From: an uncultured Chryseolinea sp.
GTDB lineage: Bacteria > Bacteroidota > Bacteroidia > Cytophagales > Cyclobacteriaceae
Length of the DNA stretch: 9,934 nucleotides
Assembly (NCBI GenBank): GCA_946478915.1
Contig: CAMLER010000140.1
Location: 1-9,934 of the forward strand
Reading direction: 5' to 3'
The position numbers and the translations under genes are program-made. The notes under the pieces are model-generated. The model searched no databases. It was not told the origin of the DNA and saw only the letters and a list, made by a program, of their open reading frames with translations. This document shows positions 6,017-9,934 of this stretch, piece by piece. Numbering within the stretch: position 1 is the stretch's first letter; every line of letters starts with the position of its first letter.

Positions 6017-7747
6017 ATGAGTCGTTTTCAATCCATATATGATATTGCAGCACTGAGCGCGAAGAAAGGATTGAGATATGCAGTGCTTTGCCCGGGCTCT
6101 CGTTGTGCGCCATTGACGCTGGCATTCACCCGTCACCCGGATATTCAATGCAAAACAATCACAGATGAAAGAAGCGCGGCTTTTATTGCTCTGGGAATCT
6201 CTCAGGCTTCCGAACAACCTGCAGTACTGGTGTGTACTTCAGGAACCGCAGCCTATAATTTTGCGCCGGCCGTTGCTGAAGCATACTTCAGCAAAACTCC
6301 CCTGATTGTGCTCACGGCCGACCGGCCCACTGAATGGATTGACCAGCTTGATGGACAAACAATTTATCAGGCCGGATTATTTGGTAAGCACGTAAAGCGA
6401 TTCTACCAGCTTCCACAGGAATATGAACATCCGGATAATAATTGGGCCATTAACAGGATCGTAAATGAAGCTATCAACCTTGCAATACAAGAACCACGCG
6501 GACCAGTTCACATAAATGCGCCCTTTCGCGAGCCGCTCTATCCGCTATCGACGGATCGGTTTTCCTATTCGGACGAGGTGAGGGTAATTGAAGAAACCCC
6601 ACCTATCCCCGACCTCGGCAGCGAAAAGAAAGATGAGATCAGGAATCTTTGGCCCTCTTTTCACAACGTCCTTATCGTAGCCGGTCAACTCGATTCGGAC
6701 GACGGGCTCACAGATTCACTCTCTAAGTTTCTCGAATCGCATAACATTCCCATTGTCGGTGATATCATTAGCAATCTCCATCGAATAGAAAAAGTGATCC
6801 GTCACGCAGATTTGTTTATCGGACAATCCGGGGCTGATGTGTTACAAACCTTAAAGCCGGACCTGCTGATAACATTTGGGCAGTCAACTATTTCAAAGAA
6901 CCTAAAACTCTTTTTGAGAAAATACAGTCCGTCGCAGCATTGGCATATCCAGGCATCCGGCGATGTAGCCGACACCTTTCAGCAGGTCACCCACATCATT
7001 CGGTGCAGCCCGAAAAAGTTTTTTGATTTTTTAAGCTCGATGAGCAACACCGAATCATTTGAAAATCAAAGGCAGAACAACTATCACAAATTATGGGAGA
7101 TCGAAGAACGCAGGTTGTTGAGAACATTGCAGTCTTATTTCAGTTCTAAAGACTTTGGAGAGTTGGACCTTGTCAATGAAATTGTTCAAAACCTGCCACC
7201 TGATTGCAATCTTCACCTCGCGAATAGTATGAGTGTACGCTATGCGAATTTCGTGGGCTTAAACGCTTCGCATCGCCTTGTAAAAGTATTTGCAAACAGA
7301 GGCACTAGCGGCATAGATGGTTGCACCAGCACCGCAGTTGGTCATGCCATGACGAGTCAGCAACTCCATGTGCTGATCACCGGGGACCAGGCCTTTTTTT
7401 ATGACCGCAACGCTTTTTGGCATAATTATCCGATCCCGAATCTTCGCGTCGTTCTGTTAAACAATCATGGTGGAATTATTTTTAAAATGATCGATGGTCC
7501 GGGTGAGATGCCGGAAGCAGCAGAATATTTTATAACAGATCAGCGGCTTAATGCTAAGTCCCTTTGTAACGAGTTTGGAATTGAGCATCTAAAACTTGAC
7601 AATAAACGGAAGCTAAAGAATCTTATCCGTGATTTTTTCGAATCGGATGGTAAGATGAAGGTCCTCGAATTTGAAAGCGATCTCACAACGAATAAGACAC
7701 AGTTCGAAAATCTAAAACAACAAATTAGAAACAGCTATGAACTATAA
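6017..7747 (+). CDS. menD: SEPHCHC synthase (2-oxoglutarate decarboxylase-type, thiamine diphosphate)
   Basis: This 576-aa thiamine-diphosphate enzyme joins isochorismate with the succinic semialdehyde unit from 2-oxoglutarate to give SEPHCHC. The N-terminal PYR domain has CPGSRCAP (25-32) and the cofactor-activating glutamate in TDERSAAF (E51), then a typical [17 protein letters not shown] and LTADRP. The C-terminal PP domain has NRGTSGIDG and the Mg/ThDP motif [12 protein letters not shown] (456-467), ending in NNHGG. The residue after NNHGG is Ile, where I recall Gly or Gln in most MenD proteins. I chose the ATG at 6017 with AGG at 6008-6010; a TTG at 6011 in the same frame would add two residues. 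The last 11 bases overlap menB. Confidence 0.95.
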   Translation: MSRFQSIYDIAALSAKKGLRYAVLCPGSRCAPLTLAFTRHPDIQCKTITDERSAAFIALGISQASEQPAVLVCTSGTAAYNFAPAVAEAYFSKTPLIVLTADRPTEWIDQLDGQTIYQAGLFGKHVKRFYQLPQEYEHPDNNWAINRIVNEAINLAIQEPRGPVHINAPFREPLYPLSTDRFSYSDEVRVIEETPPIPDLGSEKKDEIRNLWPSFHNVLIVAGQLDSDDGLTDSLSKFLESHNIPIVGDIISNLHRIEKVIRHADLFIGQSGADVLQTLKPDLLITFGQSTISKNLKLFLRKYSPSQHWHIQASGDVADTFQQVTHIIRCSPKKFFDFLSSMSNTESFENQRQNNYHKLWEIEERRLLRTLQSYFSSKDFGELDLVNEIVQNLPPDCNLHLANSMSVRYANFVGLNASHRLVKVFANRGTSGIDGCTSTAVGHAMTSQQLHVLITGDQAFFYDRNAFWHNYPIPNLRVVLLNNHGGIIFKMIDGPGEMPEAAEYFITDQRLNAKSLCNEFGIEHLKLDNKRKLKNLIRDFFESDGKMKVLEFESDLTTNKTQFENLKQQIRNSYEL

Positions 7748-8561
7748 ATATCCCTGGAAGCCTGTCATAGAATACAAAGAAATCCTTTTTCACAAGTTCG
7801 AGGGTATTGCCAGAATTAGCATCAACCGACCCCATGTTCACAATGCTTTCACACCACTTACGGTGAATGAAATGATTGACGCGATGAATTTTTGTCGCGA
7901 GGACAAAGATGTTGGCGTGATCATCATCACCGGTGAAGGTGGTAATGCATTTTGCAGCGGGGGTGATCAAAGTGTGCGAGGTCACGGCGGATATGTCGGT
8001 GAAGACGCAACCCCACGGCTAAACGTTCTCGACTTGCAGAAGATGATCCGATCGATCCCCAAACCGGTTATTGCTGCCGTGGCCGGTTGGGCCATCGGTG
8101 GAGGTCATGTTCTCCACGTCGTCTGCGATTTGACTATAGCCGCCGAAAATGCGCGGTTCGGTCAAACCGGTCCCAAGGTGGGCAGCTTTGATGGCGGTTT
8201 TGGGGCATCATACCTGGCCAGAATAGTCGGTCAAAAGAAAGCAAGGGAAATCTGGTACCTATGCGATCAATACAATGCTCAGGAAGCACTTGAAATGGGT
8301 CTTGTGAATAAAGTAGTACCCATCGAAAAACTTGAAGAGACCTATGTAGAATGGGCAAAAAAGATCCTTAAGAAAAGTCCCCTGGCGTTGCGCATGTTAA
8401 AGAGTTCATTCAATGCCGAACTTGATGGTCAGGCAGGTATTCAGGAACTGGCGGGTAATGCTACTCTGCTCTATTACTTAAGTGAAGAAGCAAAAGAAGG
8501 TAAGAATGCCTTTTTGGAAAAACGTGATCCTGACTGGTCGAAGTATCCGAAGTTTCCGTAG
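7737..8561 (+). CDS. menB: 1,4-Dihydroxy-2-naphthoyl-CoA synthase
   Basis: This 274-aa crotonase-fold enzyme cyclises O-succinylbenzoyl-CoA to DHNA-CoA (Dieckmann-type ring closure). Visible are [11 protein letters not shown] (72-82), the oxyanion-hole region [12 protein letters not shown] (116-127), and [17 protein letters not shown] (143-159). The last of these includes D152 and the QTGP of the bicarbonate-dependent (E. coli-like, type I) enzymes. W173 in REIWYLC matches the bicarbonate-pocket tryptophan. The C-terminus, with [13 protein letters not shown] and the final [11 protein letters not shown], is complete and of normal length. The ATG lies inside the end of menD, so translation is probably coupled. 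Directly after the stop codon the sequence changes into heptamer repeats. Confidence 0.96.
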   Translation: MNYKYPWKPVIEYKEILFHKFEGIARISINRPHVHNAFTPLTVNEMIDAMNFCREDKDVGVIIITGEGGNAFCSGGDQSVRGHGGYVGEDATPRLNVLDLQKMIRSIPKPVIAAVAGWAIGGGHVLHVVCDLTIAAENARFGQTGPKVGSFDGGFGASYLARIVGQKKAREIWYLCDQYNAQEALEMGLVNKVVPIEKLEETYVEWAKKILKKSPLALRMLKSSFNAELDGQAGIQELAGNATLLYYLSEEAKEGKNAFLEKRDPDWSKYPKFP

Positions 8562-8562
8562 C

Positions 8563-8618
8563 CGTTATTCGTTATCCGTTGTCCGTTATCCGTTATCCGT
8601 TATTCGTTATTCGTTATC
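8563..8618 (+). repeat. Eight tandem copies of a CGTTATY heptamer
   Basis: Eight contiguous 7-bp units start at 8563, 8570, 8577, 8584, 8591, 8598, 8605 and 8612, followed by a partial CGTA. Units read CGTTATC or CGTTATT; the third is CGTTGTC. The array starts one base after the menB stop codon. It is a short tandem repeat (56 bp) with a period not divisible by three, so it is not coding. It may have grown by replication slippage. No binding protein can be inferred from the sequence. Confidence 0.9.
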
Positions 8619-8623
8619 CGTAT

Positions 8624-8652
8624 GTGGGGGTGTGAGAGTGAGGGTGAGGGTG
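8624..8652 (+). repeat. G-rich GTGAGG-like simple repeat
   Basis: After the heptamer array the plus strand becomes almost free of C: a GTGGGGG segment, then GTGAGA, GTGAGG, GTGAGG and GTG in tandem. It is a degenerate hexamer repeat with strong G/C strand asymmetry. Three runs of three or more G are present (8626-8630, 8642-8644, 8648-8650), one fewer than a canonical G-quadruplex needs. Confidence 0.65.
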
Positions 8653-8691
8653 CGTCCGAACGAAGGCGATGCTCCATTGCGCTAGCCTATT

Positions 8692-8771
8692 GATCCGATC
8701 GCTATCTGATCGCAATCGGGTACCGATCACCTTTAGATTACCTGATCGCCGATCACCACCCGATCACCTTT
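8692..8771. repeat. GATC-rich degenerate repeat cluster before menE
   Basis: Seven GATC tetramers begin at 8692, 8697, 8708, 8725, 8744, 8751 and 8762. Three sit in CCGATCACC units (8723-8731, 8749-8757, 8760-8768), and two of those extend to the same 12-mer CCGATCACCTTT (8723-8734 and 8760-8771). It is a degenerate direct repeat with no evident coding role, ending 17 bases before the menE start. Together with the two preceding repeats it fills most of the 227-bp menB-menE spacer. I found no promoter consensus or terminator there. Confidence 0.7.
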
Positions 8772-8788
8772 CCTCACTATCTTTCACC

Positions 8789-9910
8789 ATGAAATACCCA
8801 TTTGACACGGTTCATTTCAATGGGCGGGATGTAGAACTTACGCGGATTTTGGATGAGTCAGCATCTCCTTCCACACCCTTTGAGTCTGCTGCATTTTTTT
8901 TTATCAGGGAATGGTGCAGTGAGCGGGACTTCTTTACACAGCAAACCAGTGGTTCGACGGGGCCGCCAAAGCCAATCTCCATTACCCGGTCAGCGATGTT
9001 GGCCAGCGCAAATTTGACGCAACAGGCGCTTGACCTAAAAACAGGTGACACTGCTTTGCTCTGTCTTGACCCTAATTACATAGCTGGAAAAATGATGGTC
9101 GTACGCGCATTTGTCACAGGGTTGAAATTGCTTGCGGTTGAACCATCATTGAATCCATTGGAGAAACTTCTCCCCAATTTACCCGTGGATTTTGTGGCGC
9201 TCGTCCCATCCCAACTGATGGACATACTTAACTCAGATACCCGGGATAGATTAAATGTAATTAAGAATATTATCGTCGGCGGGGCGCCCTTAAACGAACT
9301 GACCCGGACCATCGTCAGCGGACTACGTGCGCGGGTATATGCAACATACGGAATGACTGAAACAGTATCACATATTGCTCTTCAGTCACTTAACGGAACT
9401 CTGATGAGTGAATACTTTAAGGTGTTACCAGGGGTTAGTATAAAAACCGATGACCGAGGATGCCTGCTGATCAAAACCCCATTTCAAGATGAAGAGGTTA
9501 CAACCAACGACATGGTCGAAATAAGAAATTCCAATGAGTTCAAATGGGTTGGACGATTCGACAATGTCATCAATACAGGTGGGATCAAAGTAGTTCCTGA
9601 GAAACTTGAATCAGACATACGTTACGTGCTCAGTGACATTCAAGTATCGAACGAGTTTATAGTGTCGAGTGTTTCGGACCCAACGTTCGGAGAAAAGCTT
9701 ATTCTACTAGTTGAAGGCACATTGCCGGTCTCTGTTGAACGCGTTATGTCATCACTTCGGGAAAAGCTACCGCGATACCATGTTCCGAAACAGATCCTTA
9801 TGAATGCTACTATTGTGAGAACGGAAAATGGAAAAGTAAACCGGACAGAGACAAAAAAGAGGTTGGAAGCAAGTCCTGGGGTTGCCCAAATTGGGACTCG
9901 GACAACATAA
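8789..9910 (+). CDS. menE: O-succinylbenzoate-CoA ligase
   Basis: This 373-aa acyl-adenylate-forming enzyme activates O-succinylbenzoate with ATP and CoA to give OSB-CoA, the MenB substrate. The AMP/ATP loop TSGSTGPPK is at 53-61. IIVGGAPL (161-168) and YGMTETVSH (187-195) follow. The hinge region GRFDNVINTGGIKVVPEKLE spans 255-274, and the catalytic C-terminal lysine lies in ENGKVNR (K349). It is much shorter than the roughly 450-490 aa enzymes of Bacillus or E. coli, but short MenE proteins are usual in Bacteroidota and every core motif is present. The start at 8789 begins the recognisable KYPFDTVHFNG; the frame is open to 8669, but that part only reads through the GATC repeats. No Shine-Dalgarno is visible. 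A short tail follows the conserved end (after about residue 360). Confidence 0.93.
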   Translation: MKYPFDTVHFNGRDVELTRILDESASPSTPFESAAFFFIREWCSERDFFTQQTSGSTGPPKPISITRSAMLASANLTQQALDLKTGDTALLCLDPNYIAGKMMVVRAFVTGLKLLAVEPSLNPLEKLLPNLPVDFVALVPSQLMDILNSDTRDRLNVIKNIIVGGAPLNELTRTIVSGLRARVYATYGMTETVSHIALQSLNGTLMSEYFKVLPGVSIKTDDRGCLLIKTPFQDEEVTTNDMVEIRNSNEFKWVGRFDNVINTGGIKVVPEKLESDIRYVLSDIQVSNEFIVSSVSDPTFGEKLILLVEGTLPVSVERVMSSLREKLPRYHVPKQILMNATIVRTENGKVNRTETKKRLEASPGVAQIGTRTT

Positions 9911-9934
9911 GCTCATCTTGCCTGAGAGACTCTT

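Noticed and set aside
8624..8652. Canonical G-quadruplex
   Set aside because: Only three runs of three or more G occur; a four-run motif is not met without using two-G runs.
8563..8771. CRISPR array
   Set aside because: The repeats are 7-bp units without spacers, followed by unrelated low-complexity blocks; no repeat-spacer pattern and no cas genes.
8669..8788. 40-residue N-terminal extension of MenE from an ATG at 8669
   Set aside because: It only reads through the GATC repeat block, giving an Arg/Pro/Ser-rich sequence with no MenE resemblance; family similarity starts at the ATG at 8789.
9911..9934. Terminator or further gene after menE
   Set aside because: Only 24 bases remain and no stem with T-tract or start codon with ribosome site can be seen.

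Overview
The window looks like a chromosomal stretch of a Gram-negative, menaquinone-respiring bacterium of the phylum Bacteroidota, probably the Cytophagia/Cytophagales. The grounds are a lipid A kinase gene (lpxK), a Nif3 protein of the long (about 360 aa) type followed at once by a coiled-coil 'zinc ribbon' protein, a short (373 aa) MenE, two TAnnTTTG elements of the Bacteroidota -7 type, and generally weak Shine-Dalgarno sequences. The lineage call rests on protein resemblance remembered from these families, not on a search.

Left part (1-3704). The 5' end of lpxK runs leftward off the window. Divergent from it, after a 59-bp spacer with three CTTGA-type half-sites, is a tight rightward set: a Nif3-like dinuclear-metal protein, the coiled-coil protein (its ribbon has lost three of the four expected cysteines), and a secreted TPR-repeat protein. 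The TPR gene overlaps the gene before it and most likely starts at TTG. A near-perfect intrinsic-terminator hairpin lies inside its signal-peptide codons, so it may be attenuated relative to the two genes upstream.

Middle (3686-4378). A histidine-phosphatase (phosphoglycerate-mutase-like) gene on the minus strand overlaps the TPR gene tail to tail and is divergent from the menaquinone genes. Back-to-back -7-like elements sit in the divergent gap.

Right part (4377-9910). This is a menaquinone (vitamin K2) biosynthesis cluster: DHNA-CoA thioesterase (menI), isochorismate synthase (menF), SEPHCHC synthase (menD), DHNA-CoA synthase (menB) and O-succinylbenzoate-CoA ligase (menE). Together they cover chorismate to isochorismate to SEPHCHC, then OSB to OSB-CoA to DHNA-CoA to DHNA. 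menH, menC and the prenyltransferase menA are not in the window. The first four genes are packed with gaps of at most 14 bp or overlaps. menB and menE are separated by 227 bp of low-complexity DNA: eight tandem copies of a CGTTATY heptamer, a G-rich GTGAGG-like tract, and a cluster of seven GATC sites in 74 bp.

I see no mobile element, CRISPR array, RNA gene or clear defence or secretion system. Most of the window is ordinary housekeeping DNA. The items worth a second look are the hairpin inside the signal peptide, the degenerate zinc ribbon and the repeat-filled menB-menE spacer.
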